From Hygrophila difformis (lineage: Eukaryota > Streptophyta > Magnoliopsida > Lamiales > Acanthaceae): a DNA stretch of 64,000 nucleotides. Within the stretch, counting starts at the first letter, position 1. Every line of letters starts with the position of its first letter. The notes beneath the pieces are model-generated. The model was given only the letters and a program-made list of their open reading frames with translations, was not told the origin of the DNA and searched no databases. This document shows, one piece after another, positions 47,661 through 59,118 of this stretch. The stretch spans positions 25,745,227 through 25,809,226 of the forward strand of contig JAOANR010000003.1 of the NCBI GenBank assembly GCA_030278955.1. The letters are read 5' to 3'. A program made the position numbers and the translations under genes.

Positions 47661-48484
47661 TATAAACATGAGACATGAGACATGAAACTAGAAGACTCGA
47701 AATTGTTCCTTTTAGATTATGCTTTAAAATTGTCCTACCGTTACATTACTTTGCAAGCTATATTTATGGTCTTATGAAATCCCCGTCTTTTAAATTATGC
47801 AATTAAATTATTATTAGATGAACAAAATTAAATCATGTCTTGTATGCCCATGTTTTCTTTAAATTTAATTAAAGGCTTTGAAACCCCATAATCATGTATG
47901 TGTTAACTTACTCAGCAAGTTTTTGCTGACCAAACCATATTGTTTCCCTTTTTCTTTCAGAGCTGAAGATTATGCATCATCATGTGCATACATGGGAATT
48001 TTGGGGAACACTTTATTCTTAAATTTTGTTTTAGACACGACCTTGCATGAACGGGCCTGTTTAACCCGTGATTAGGCCATGTTGGCCCTATTTTTGAATT
48101 CCGCTGCATTATATACGTAGATATTATTTTCCGCTGCATCTGTAATGACATTATTTTTAAATTATATATGAATAGGCTGTTTGAATGTTTTAAATTCCGA
48201 AAAACCATAGCCTTGCATCTCTTTAGTGAGCTCGGAGAAACCGTGTCTTGCTAGAGAGGTGTGGCGGTGACATCCCGACCTGGGTGACAAAAAATCGGGG
48301 TGTTACACAATTCGATTTCATGTTTGAAATCTTAAGACCGTCGGTTTCGGTCCATCGTGTTCTAAATCGTCGTCTTTTAACTTCCATGCATTTCCGAGTT
48401 TACGGGTTCTCGGAAACAAAACTTCCTTTCCTATTGGATTAATTCCTATTTTTATATTCTAAAATTTACGGGTATTACACTGAG

Positions 48485-50570
48485 TTAGTAATCAAAAAGC
48501 CTATGACTTGTCCAGCACTTCGGCCAGTCAGAGGCAAGGAAAAGGAGGGAGAAGTCAGAGACGAATCTCAGAGGTTCTATTCTTTCGATATTTCTCAGAT
48601 GGACGAGATTTTTGATTATTGCCTGAAGAACGGATTATTTGAGTTTAAAGGAAATCACCCACAGCCCACCAAAGAACAGATGGAAGTTGGGTGGTGTAGG
48701 TTTCATGGATCAGCCACTCATACTACTGCGGTATGTGGGCATTTTAGGAAGATGGTTCAGAAGCATGTTGACGATGGAAAGTTGAAGTTCCCGGACATAC
48801 TAATGGCAATAGATAAGAACCCATTTCCTGTTGCTAACATGGTGATGGCCCATCCTGATCAAAACAAGTCTGTTTATGATCGTTTGGGGACCAACCATCA
48901 TCCAGCAAAGGCTCTGTCGACGATCGGCCGGGAGTACAACCATCTGTTCAGAAAAAGACGGGAGTTTGGAGACGATTAGGTTCACCCCAAAAGGGAAAAG
49001 AGAAGGTCCCGAATGTCTTTGACCGATTGGGAGATTATGAGGTCAAGGAATGGGTCAAGCGGTTGGAAGGTCAAGAAAAGTAAGAATTCAAGGAAGAAAA
49101 GGAAAAGCCAACCTTAAAAATAATCACCAATGGTTGGGATTCGGAGATGAAACTAACAGCCGATAAGAAGAATGGAAGGACTGTGATACAGATTACAGTT
49201 CCTGAAGAAGTTGTATCTCCGGCGATGAAGAAGTTTAGGAGACCACCAGCTAACACTCAGGTTGGTCAATGGGTACAAAATTCTCCCAATAAGAGGCAAT
49301 TTGGCCATGCCAGATTGGAGCCCTCGGCTTGGAAGACAACAGATGAGATTGTCCCAAAGGGGATGGGATCATATCGTACTTTCAAGAGAAGGATGCAACG
49401 ATTGAATGCAGTCATGGCGTACGAGGAAGAGTACAAAATGATGTATATAGAAGAAGATTTCCCAAACGACTGTTCTTCGTCTGAGGGAAGGGTCTTGAGT
49501 AAGATGTTTTCGGCTCGTCTCAAGTTAGCCGAAAAAATAAGAGGGAAGCTGTGAGCCGAAAATTGAAGGAGATCGGCTGAAAATAAGACCGAATTTCGGC
49601 CGAAATGACAAGAGCATAAGGCCGATAATGATAGTGCGAAGCCGAAAGAAGAATGGAAGCCTAGACCAGTACGGACAAAGGAATGGGAACCTAAGACATC
49701 AATTGTCCCAATATATGAAACTCTCTCAATTGGACAATTCAAGTTCGACTTTGGGTCTAGTGCAAATATGGTAGGCGCGACTACAGTAAGTAACGAAGAA
49801 TATTGGTCTGACATGGAACCAGTTGTGATATTCTGCCAAAAAGGCGAGTATTTTGGCGAAGAAGAGCCCGTAGTGGACTTCTGTTTCGCCAAGCTAGAAG
49901 CACTTCGGCCAGAGGCCGAATGTGAAAAGATCATGGAAGAAGGATATAAGGCCTTTGTCCCAGAGGCTCAGCCAAGCACGATCTTACCTCCTACTGCAAA
50001 GATGTCTCAGCATGTGAGGCCTCTTTATGTTAAAGGCTGGGTAAACGAAAGGCCATTGAGGAGAATGTTTGTTGATGGTGGAGCAACTGTCAACATCATG
50101 TCGTTATCTACGCTGACTAAGATCGGCCGATCGAAGGAGGACTTGTTACCCACGAGGATAAAGGTACTAAGCTTTGTGGGGGCACAAACTGCGGCCGAAG
50201 GGTGTATTTTAGTAGATATTACAGTCGGAACAATCTCAATTCCGACTATGTTTTTTGTGGTGGAGTTGAGATCCCGTATGCGGCCTTGTTAGGCCGATGC
50301 TGGATTCACACCGCTAGGTGTTTGCCATCAACTCTTCATCAGAAGATATGGTTTTGGAATAATGATGGCACAATTGAGGAAGTAGACGGTGAGCAACCTC
50401 CATTTCCAGTTAGTTCAGTCAGACGAATTGACGCAGTTCTTTATGAGGAACCCATACAACCGTTTCTCGCGGTGGTAGGGGATTGATATCCGGAAGTGGT
50501 TGAGTGTGACTGGACGGACTTGGGATTTGAAGTCAGATACCAGACCGACTTATGGCCAGACGCGGAATGA
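48485..50570 (+). pseudogene. Gag C-terminus and protease of Tat-like element
   Basis: Continues the gag frame of 29787-30674 after the Tekay insertion. 48503-48979 has a cysteine/histidine cluster typical of Tat-lineage Gag (CRFHGSATHTTAVCGHF) and DDGKLKFPDILM. A stop at 48977 and a frameshift follow. 49147-49554 and 49768-50292 are further open pieces in one frame. The aspartic protease is at 50020-50260 with VDGGATVNIMS (normally D-[ST]-G, here DGG). A frameshift near 50270 leads to ALLGRCWIHTARCLPS (50282 on). No reverse transcriptase, RNase H or integrase follows, and no 3' LTR was recognised. A gag-protease-only remnant. Confidence 0.72.
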
Positions 50571-53149
50571 AACTTTTGACAAATTTCCCACACGAGTATT
50601 TTTTAAAATAGATAAATGAGAAATAAAAATGATATAATCTCGGTTTAGATTTTATTTAATGAAACCTCTTTATGATGATGGAGTTGGGATTAGGGATGTA
50701 TTTATAGGTTGTCACGTTTTTATTTACTCGTGTTAACAAATTGTGCCACCGAAAGCGCACGGAGTCAAAAATTGCAGTATTTATAGTAAGTACTGGATCG
50801 TTCACTGGAGGATGTGCGATAGAAGTAGAGCCCACGTCGTTTTATAAGATTTTCCACTCGGTTACTCGATTCAATTTTGTGTTTAAACTATCAATTACTT
50901 AACAGAAAATAAACTAAGCTATGAAAGCAATTAAAATTATCCTAAAAAACAAATAAAATTTATTCTAAGAAAGCAATAAAATTATTCTAAGAAAGCAATA
51001 AAATTTACACTAAGCTATCTATCATTAATCTAGAAAGCGGATTTAAAATGTGAGTGAAGGAACATGAAGAAAAGAATAAAAATTGGACAAGATTCAGATG
51101 AAACACAATTAAACTTCCATTTTAATACACAGATCTTTGTTTGGGATAATCCTTTCAGTTAGCTAACTTTCATGCTTTCGGTACTATGTTCCCTTTTAAC
51201 AGACAGGTACTTATAGTAAGAGTTTACATGCTCTTAAGACAACAAAATCTAGGATACCACAAACTTATAACTCCCCTTGCAATGCCTTGCAAGAGTATGT
51301 TGGTCATCTGTGGTGGACAAGCAACACCTCACAAATCATTAGTTGAAATGTCAAGTACTGCTATCATTCCCCCATGTCACATCCAAAGATTCTAATTAAG
51401 CCTGAACTATCCCATAACTCTCAAACCTAGAAACAGTTTCGCTACTCTCAACACATCCGAGTGACCTCAAAAGAAAGTATTTACAAGAAAGCAATAAAGA
51501 AAGCATTTAAAATCCTATCACTCGGAGGTTTTAAAAATGCTACCCTGGTAGTATAAGAAGAGCCCCCAGTCAGGATGACCGGATGTGGATCAAGAATTCC
51601 CGGATCTCGGTGAACTGCTCGCAGTGTTCACTTTCTTCCGGGTGGTTATGAGATATAAACTAATGAAACGAACTAATTTATTAGTTCGTTCCGGATTCAC
51701 TCACTCAGAACTCAAAAAATAGGCTTTGGTAGAAGAGGATTGCAGTTGAAAGAAACTCATCGCTATCTCAGAAAATAACCAAGGCTCGAATATTGTTCCT
51801 CTAGTATTTCCTATCACACCGTATTTGAATCCAAACGGATCCCATCTTAGTGCGAAATTCAATATCAGACGTCCAACATACAGTGATTTTGGAAAATAAT
51901 GAATTTGAAAACCATTCCTTAAACAGGTACTGGACTCTCAATAAGAACACAAACCCTTTCAGTCTAGAAGAGACTTAATCGCTGACTCTGGTTCTAATTT
52001 CCCAAAATCAACCCTTGACAGAATATGAACTAGACATAACTGAGGAATTTATCCCTTACTTATATCTGGATTTTATAAATAAATTTTTGTTGAAAATTTA
52101 TTATGAGACATCTGATTAAAAATCAAGACTTCTATGTCCAAGGGAAGGATCCCAAAATAATTAGACCACAATATTTACATAATATTATCATGCATAAATT
52201 TATAAAGAAGTGTAAAATAAAATTAGCCCAAAATATAAGGTGGGTTTAGACAGAAGTGACACACACAGATGGAATAGCCTGAGGTGAGAAGAATTTATTT
52301 GACTAAAAAGATGGTAAAATAATCAGGTGCACTACAAACATCTGCTATCCAGTTTCCTAATCAATTGGGTGGGATGATTTTTAGACAGTGGAATGCCTTA
52401 AATGACAGTTGCCGCCGTCATCTTAGACTCCATTATCTGCAAATTTGGATAAAAACCCACATGTTCTATTACTGCAATAATTATTAGACAACATTGGCAT
52501 ATGTCATCGAACATTACTACAACTCTAGATTCAGGTTTGAAATTAAGATAAAGAAAATAAAACTGTATCCAGACAGGAGTTGGCTGAGTAGCTATTTCAC
52601 TTCCCGGTAAAGGGACCATTCTCCAGAGCTTCCACCAACCACTATCCGGACCATGCAAAATAACGAGTGATAGTTAACAACACCCAAACTACGAGCTATT
52701 TAACTTCCCGGTGAAGGGACCATTCACAAATATTAGTTTGAGATATCTCGTATCACTCATTTCACACAACACGAGAAAGACCAAAATAAATTAAGAAGAT
52801 ATTTTTGTGTTTTGATAAATAAAAAAAAAAATATCTTGTATAAGAGACATTGGTCTCTCATGCAAGGTATGGAATTATTCCATAATCACTCGTTATGTCT
52901 TAATTAATCTTTCATTTCATAATTAATTACAGTCTGGATTATTTACTTAAAACATAAGAGTTTAATTTTTTATTTTATTTTGTAGAAACGTCTTTTAATG
53001 GAATTGAACAAAAATCTTTATACCAATTTAATAATTGGTTGAGATCATTGGATTTCAACATCAAAATATTAATATAAATATTCAATTAATTAAGTGAGAA
53101 AAATGGAGAAATGAAAAATTTGGCATGAGGATGCCATATACGCGCTAGA
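50571..53149. other. Unassigned intergenic, probably old repeat
   Basis: No supported gene. Repeated AAGAAAGCAATAAA units (50930-51005) and a 30-bp direct repeat around CTTCCCGGTAAAGGGACCATTC (about 52601 and 52705). A short inverted repeat AGAGAC/GTCTCT lies near 52845-52860. The sequence resembles decayed LTR or leader DNA, but I could not find its ends. Confidence 0.3.
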
Positions 53150-53725
53150 CAGATGTTACGAGGTGATCCTAGGATCACGTCGTGAGGCTAGCGACGTCAT
53201 AGATGGGTGAAAATAATTTTTGGAAATCTTGGGAACAAAGGGTGTAATATACGTCGCTAAACACAATTACGACGTGATCCTAGGACCACGTCGTAGGTTT
53301 AGCGTCGTACATGTAGGTTAGAGAATAAGAAGCTATGACGCTAGGCTGAGAAATTACGACGTGATCCTAGGATCACGTTGTGAGTCTAGCGTCGTAGGGA
53401 CAGAACTTGGAAATTTTTGAAAAAGAGAGAGATTACGACGCTAGTCATTAAATTACGACGTGATCCTAGGATCATGTCGCGAGGCTAGCGTCGTAAGTAG
53501 GAATTTTTCAGAAGTGTTTGGTAAAAATGAGGGGGGTACAACGTCAAACCTTAAATTATGACGTTAGGATCACATCGTGAGTTTAGCATTGTAATTAGAT
53601 TTTTGTGAAAAATGAAGTATTTTGGGTCCTACATCGTAATGCAAAAATTACGTCGTTATCCGTGGGATCACAACGTGAGTATTACGTCGCAACCCTTGGG
53701 GTTACGACGTGATGCATTGCGATGC
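53150..53725. repeat. Array of ~100-bp palindromic units (CCTAGG core)
   Basis: Six to seven diverged units. The core consensus is the palindrome ACGTGATCCTAGGATCACGT within ACGACG...CGTCGT, centred near 53171, 53281, 53368 and 53468, with weaker copies near 53570, 53662 and 53708. Units are 87-110 bp apart. An outer inverted repeat surrounds the core; in one unit TACGACGCTAG (53434-53444) faces CTAGCGTCGTA (53485-53495). Copies carry mostly single base changes. It looks like a subterminal repeat region of a DNA transposon (CACTA-like), but no terminal sequence was found. Confidence 0.7.
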
Positions 53726-54660
53726 AAGAAATGGGTTTTTTATATAATATATGTAAATATTATATATATAATTTTTTATGAAGTTCAAGAACACCAATGT
53801 GGTGATGAAAATCAATTACGTCACAACACTATGCGTATCCCGACGTGACAATATGCCAAAATGACATTCAAGTACTTCAATTTTTTAATATACACAAACA
53901 AATGAATATCATCCACTTTTTAGATCTATTATACTAAAACTAAGACTAAAAATAAAACAACATCTAAAAATAATAAAAAAAAAAACGACTACTAAGCAAA
54001 AATAAATTAAACTATGCTAGGAGACTAAAAATTTAAATCTAATCTATACTAATAAATCTACAATGGGATGAACATCAACTATTTGTGCATTTATTAAATC
54101 TAACCAAAGTAAATAAATCTAACCTAGACTCAAGAACATTTATTAAAATGAAAAACATGGTCACACTAGGAAATAAACATGGATAAAGGCCCACAACAAA
54201 TTTTTTGATAATTTTCTTGTGTATTTCATCAAGGAAAACAATAAATGGTTTGATAACGCCCATTGTTTAAGTGTTTCAAACCTAAAAATCTAGTCCAAAA
54301 AGCTGCAAATAATATAAAGAGTGGCTAGCTAATCTAAATAAATGTTTACAATCCAAAAACTAGGAACAAAAACTGAGAATCATAACTGAAAACTAAAATA
54401 AAAAAAAAATACTACCTACTCTAAGCTAAGGTTGAGAGCACAACACTGCCTTTAAGAACAAATTAATTTTAAAATGAGTGGAGACTACTGTTCAAGGTGG
54501 CAAAATAGCTATTTAAAGCTAGGAAACCCTAAGTCCAATGGGTCATGGGCCTACTCGAAATATCCGCAACAAGGGAAGGGACCTCGAGTCCAGGAAGGAA
54601 AGACAAAAAACTTTTGTATTGCGGGACCTCAAGTCCTAGGTCTCCCCAATTCATTTAACA
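53726..54660. other. AT-rich intergenic
   Basis: No gene recognised. May be interior of the transposon whose CGTCGT-rich edges are 53150-53725 and 54661-55000. Confidence 0.3.
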
Positions 54661-55253
54661 CATGGGGAAAATATACATTTTGAATTGAGAGAGGGCGTAC
54701 AGTGACGACGTGAAACTTCTCCGGACGACGCGGAGCTTGGAAGAGGGACGACGCTACGACGCTAACCGAGGAGGGGGCGAGGCGAGACGGTGGTGGTACG
54801 ATGCTAAGCTGGGTGGCGTCGTCGAGTCCGACGACGTGAGAGGAGCCCGACGACGCGAGAGGGTCCGACGATGTGAGATCATTTCGAGCTTGGCCGGACG
54901 ACGCTAGGCGGCTGGCGTCGTAGCTGTTGGAGGATGACGTCGTATCTCGGTAGTGGATAGCGTCGTAACTCGGTGGTCGTGAAGGTATCCGGTGGTGCAA
55001 CGGATCAAAGCGGCGTCGGAGATGGTGGAAAGGGCTTGAGGCCGGCAGATCTGGAGGCGAGCTTGGGGCTGGCGGATGGGGTTGCAGCGGCTGTTGGTGA
55101 AGAGGGGCGGCGACATGAGGTTGCCTGAAATGGAGAGCTTGCCGGAAATTAGAAGTTGAGAAGATGATGATGGTGGTGGAGCTTTCGGAAGTGAAGGCAG
55201 GCGGTGGTGGCCGGAATCTGCTAGGTGGTGAGCGGATCCGAGAGGTGTTGGAG
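54661..55253. other. GC-richer block with CGTCGT/ACGACG repeats
   Basis: Many ACGACGCTA, GACGACG and GCGTCGTA motifs (54700-54990), the same motif as in the palindrome array but without its regular core. Open frames here are long only because of composition. Possibly the other subterminal region of the same transposon. The copia element starts at 55254. Confidence 0.4.
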
Positions 55254-56252
55254 TGTTGGGTTATGTGTTTTGACAGAAGTTCAATACCGATGATCGAATC
55301 TACTCGATGGAACCACCTCTGCTGCAATGTGCTCAAAATTTTAAATATGCAGAGATCCAGCTGGCAATGTTCTCAATGGCTCTTTTCTGATAAGGGAGGA
55401 TATAGACTAATTTTTTCTTGCAGGGAATTCCTGTCAAATCAGAAATATAGCTGTTACTCTCAACCAAGAAAATCCCCAACAGCTCTTTTTCAAATTTTTC
55501 TCTTTTTGAAATCTGTCTGTTGGGATTTTTGTTTAAAAGAGTATTTCAGAAGAGTTGAAGACAGAGATTCATTTTATCAACTATCTAACATACAAAAAAA
55601 ACTCTCTCAAGCTCCAAGTGTTCATCTTGAGTTGAAAGATCTTCGATTGGCAGCCTTTTGTTCAAAGATGTCGATTTATTGCTGCTAAATCGAAGTGCCT
55701 TGGACACGTCTCAGTAAAGATTGTGTTCAGAACCCTTTAATTGTTTTGGTAATACATTTAAAGGGATAAGTCCAAGGCTTTACCAGAAGACCACTCTTCA
55801 AAGATCATATCTTCTCAAATTGGAAGGAGTGCTTCACAGGTTTCTTCAAGGGGAACTCAAAGCAGGGAAGCTTTGGGAGTTGAAGTAGAAGGGAATTTTC
55901 TACACCAAAGGCTGGAGGTTTTTTGTCATTACAACTGTCCAGTTGGAGTTCGGAGTGAAGGCATCTTTCATATTTTTCTCATGTGTGTGGTTGTAAACCA
56001 TAGTTGAAACACATAGTAAAATATCCTCCTGGATTGGTATCCCCCAAACGTAGGCCGAAGGCCGAACTGGGTCAACATCTCCTTGTATCTCATTTATTCT
56101 TTATGCTTGTTGTGTATTTGTTCTTTATTCCGCTGTGCATGATTACTGGTTTACTCTGGTTTTGTTAATTGTGTGTTCACCGTGTTAGATTGAACTCGTT
56201 ACACAGAACCACTGCATAAAGAATATCTCTTGCTTGTGCTGGGAACATATCA
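55254..56252 (+). mobile_element. 5' LTR of the copia element
   Basis: 999 bp, starts TGTTGGGTTATG and ends CATATCA. It matches the 3' LTR (from 62530) over the first 200 bp, with small differences including a 12-base insertion in the 3' copy. Confidence 0.82.
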
Positions 56253-56254
56253 AG

Positions 56255-56265
56255 TGGTATCAGAG
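56255..56265 (+). other. tRNA-Met primer binding site (copia)
   Basis: TGGTATCAGAG, two bases after the LTR. Complementary to the 3' end of plant initiator tRNA-Met. Confidence 0.88.
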
Positions 56266-56298
56266 GCACACTCTTTCGAGAGAGATCCAAACAGAAAG

Positions 56299-58105
56299 AT
56301 GAGTCAAGGATGGTCATTGAACATGCCCCCACTGCTCGATGGGACAAACTTTTCCTTATGGAAGAACATGATGCGCTCCTTTTTTATGTCAGTCGATGAT
56401 AGGGCTTGGGATGCAGTGCTCACAAACTATGAACCCCCTTCGGTGACTGTTGATGGCGTTGCAAGCTTAAAGACAAAAAGAAATGGACTGCAGGGGATAG
56501 GATCAACTGTAACATGAACTCCAAGGCACTACATGCCATCTTCAGTGCAGTGACCGAGGACCAATATAGCTTGATTTCTACCTGCACCACTGCTTATGAA
56601 GCATGCGAGATTCTGGTAAACTCTCATGAAGGTTCGGCTCCTGTTTGAACTTCTAAAATCATTTCTATTGAAGCACAATTTCATAAACTTGTCATGGATG
56701 AGCATGAGTCTATCAATAGTTATTTTAGTAGAATTCGTACGCTAACCAACCAGGCTCAACAGCTTGGTAAGACCTACTCATCCCAGGAGATAGTTCGAAA
56801 AATTGTAGGTACTCTCCCTGATAGATTCAATGCCAAAATTGTTGCTCTTGAATTGCAAGAAAATTATGCCACCATAGTTGTTGATAAACTAATGGGGATC
56901 TTACAGTCATGGGAGATGGACCACTGCAAAAATTTTACAGGGAAGCCTGTGGCTTTCAAGGTGGAGTCCAAATATCAGATTGAACCTTCTGCTGAAGAGT
57001 CGAGTTCAGATGGTAATGATAATGAGGACTTGGTCAAGCTCTCAAAATGCATTGCCAGGATCATCGGGGATAAGAGGTTCAAAAAATGTGGGAATAAGAA
57101 TGGAGAAGACTCTTTAATGAAAAGACCAGAAAGGAGGAAGAGTGACAGAAATGAGAAACAATCCAAAGATTTTGCTGATCCACGTGACCCCAGGTGCTAT
57201 GAATGTGACGGCTATGGTCATGTGAGAGCTGATTGTGGAAACCTCAAAAATAGGTCTAAGGAATCAAAAGAGACCTATTGTGCCACCTTCAGTGATGAAG
57301 AGAGTTCAAGCTCCAGTGATAGTGATCGTGATGATGTAAAAAGAGTAGCATTTGATGGCTCTTGGGACTCAGATTCTGATACAGACTCTCAATCAGACAA
57401 AGTTGGTAACCTTCCTATTTGTGTTACTCATGTAGATTATCATAATGGTTTTTCTTCCAAATCTGACAGGAAAGGAGATGAGAGTTTCGAAGCAATCAGT
57501 GATCAATATAATGAGATATATGACAAGTTGGAAGATAAGGAAGAAGAATTCAGGAGATTGCAAAGTGAATTTGAGGATCTCAAAGTGAAATATTTTGCTC
57601 AAAGAGAAGAGTTGACAGATGCCTGCAATGAAAAAGATAAGCTGAGCAATCTTGTAAACATCTTGGAGCCAAGTTCAGTGGAGTTGTCCAACAAAAGAGA
57701 TGAACTTGCCAAACAGGTTCATGAGCTCACAGTTGCCAATGGAGAACTTACAGAGCAGGTCACTGTCATGTTCAATCAGAAGACTGAACTCGAAGAACAG
57801 GTGACCACACTCACTGAACAGGTTCAAGTGCTGAATGCCAAAGTAACCAGTGATGAAGAATTGATCAGCAAGCTTAAAAAGGCAAATGAACTCTTGATGA
57901 AATAATTTCTGCTGGAAAATCTCATGGTGACAGACATGGTATTGGCTATGATCGAGGGAGCTCCAGTTCGAATCAAAGGCAGTTTGTCAAAGGTGGAAAT
58001 CTTACTGATGAAGTTCCAATGAGAAGGACAAAGGAAATCATTGATAAAGTCAAAGGATCAAAGACAAAGATCAAAATACGTGTTCCAGCTCCTGCGCCCC
58101 TGGAG
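56299..58105 (+). pseudogene. Copia Gag with zinc knuckle and long coiled coil
   Basis: Starts ATG 56299 (MSQGWSLNMPPLLDGTNFS), the usual N-terminus of copia Gag. A frameshift near 56475 and a stop near 56645 break the Gag core (SKALHAIFSAVTEDQYSLIS in the second frame). From 56694 the frame is open to 57905, with LTNQAQQLGKTYSSQEI and VALELQENYATI, a zinc knuckle CYECDGYGHVRADC (about 57198-57240), an acidic/serine stretch (57290-57400), and about 140 residues of coiled coil rich in E, K, L and Q (57500-57900). A stop at 57903 precedes the last gag piece, which runs into the solo LTR at 58106 and continues at 61322. A long C-terminal coiled coil in Gag is a feature of SIRE-lineage copia elements. 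Confidence 0.78.
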
Positions 58106-59080
58106 TGTAACATCCCGGATAATTATTTCATAATTAAATTTACTAATTATGATTAATTATTCAAAGTGGGCAATTTGAGAATGTAATTGATGTTTGACAA
58201 AGTGTATGGATAACCCAACAAATTAAATTACATGGTAGGATTGTTGGAGCCCAACATATTTGATCCATTACCCTAAGCCCACTACTCATTCCTCTCCCCA
58301 CTTATAGCAATTGGAAGTAATAATTGGGGAATACTTCTCATATCCCGTCACTTTCACAAACGAGAGAAAGAAAATTGGGGATCTCATTTTTCAGCTCAAA
58401 ATCGCGATTGGGGAGAAGAGAAGCAGCAGCCATGGAATGAGATTTCTTCATCTTCTTCCAAATCAAAGCTATGGTTGAGGTATGAACCCCTTTCCTTCCT
58501 CCCTTCCATTTTCGCACCATTTGAAGAGTTTTGGGGGAAGAACCGGGTTCAATTTTGTTGGAGAAATCCGGCGGTTCGCCGGAGCAGGAGGCCGTCTGTG
58601 GTGGTGACAGCGCGCATAGGCGCGCTGTGGAGGGGAGCAGCGGCGGCGGCCGCTGCTGCTGTGGTGGCGCCGGCGACTCGCCGGCGTGGTGGTGATGACT
58701 GGCGGTGCTGTGACCGTGGGTGGTGGAGGCGGCATCGCATGGTGGCGCGATGCCGGAGCAGCGGCGGTGCTGCCGCTGCTGTTGCTGCTGCTGTGCAGCG
58801 GCGTTTCGCCGCTGCCGCTGTGGCGGCTGCCGGCCTGCCGCCGGTGGCTGGTGGCGGCCAGGTGGCAGTGGCGGTTCACCTCCCTCTTCTTCTAGTCCTC
58901 TTCTCCACTTATTCTTTTTATTTTGCTTAGAGGTTGGAAACTGGAAACTTGTGAATTGATGAACTAATTGGGTGTTTGGTTATTGCATAGTTGAGGTTTC
59001 GGATGTTGGGTATTATATATTTTAAATTTAGGAATTTGAAAGCCATCGTTTTTATTTTTATCATTTGTATACTGAGTTCT

Positions 59081-59118
<38 letters not shown>

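Larger units (their letters stand above)
44761..48307 (+). mobile_element. Solo gypsy-type LTR with internal duplication
   Basis: 3547 bp, starts TGTAATACCCGAG and ends CGGGGTGTTACA. Target duplication CAATT (44756-44760 and 48308-48312). The 3' part is present twice in tandem (about 46590-47440 and 47446-48300, offset near 880 bp), each copy with its own minisatellite and hairpin (47043-47059 and 47912-47929). The first copy stops before the final GGTGTTACA. The junction (47433-47450) carries a short inverted piece matching ATGCATATGACG, found in opposite orientation near 47107. Confidence 0.87.
30675..48479 (-). mobile_element. Full-length Ty3/gypsy chromovirus (Tekay-like)
   Basis: The complete element spans 17,805 bp including two nested solo LTRs; without these it is about 11.5 kb. 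Target duplication CTGAG at 30670-30674 and 48480-48484. Order on the minus strand: 5' LTR (42422-48479), tRNA-Met primer site (42407-42418), leader with a coiled-coil ORF, gag-pol (38204-33503), polypurine tract (33217-33233), 3' LTR (30675-33216). The chromodomain at the integrase C-terminus and the domain order protease, RT, RNase H, integrase place it in the chromoviruses, and the sequence resembles the Tekay (Del) clade. The first 100 bp of the two LTRs differ at only two positions, so insertion was fairly recent. Lesions in pol make it non-autonomous now. Confidence 0.9.
42422..48479 (-). mobile_element. 5' LTR of the Tekay-like element (split)
   Basis: The two pieces are 42422-44760 and 48313-48479, about 2506 bp when the nested solo LTR and one copy of its CAATT duplication are removed. 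It is nearly identical by eye to the 3' LTR. Hairpin TCAGTA/TACTGA at 42793-42811, two GCCGG hairpin units at about 43078 and 43121. Confidence 0.88.

Noticed and set aside
51186..51395. 69-residue plus frame
   Set aside because: No similarity or domain that I recognise; length is expected by chance.
54629..55336. Minus frame of 235 residues, rich in S, P and R
   Set aside because: CGTCGT-rich block with several overlapping frames on both strands; it runs into the copia LTR. No conserved motif.
58475..58930. Plus frame of 151 residues, rich in A, G and R
   Set aside because: Lies in a GC-rich block of a solo LTR. Three frames are open on both strands because of composition, and no domain is visible.
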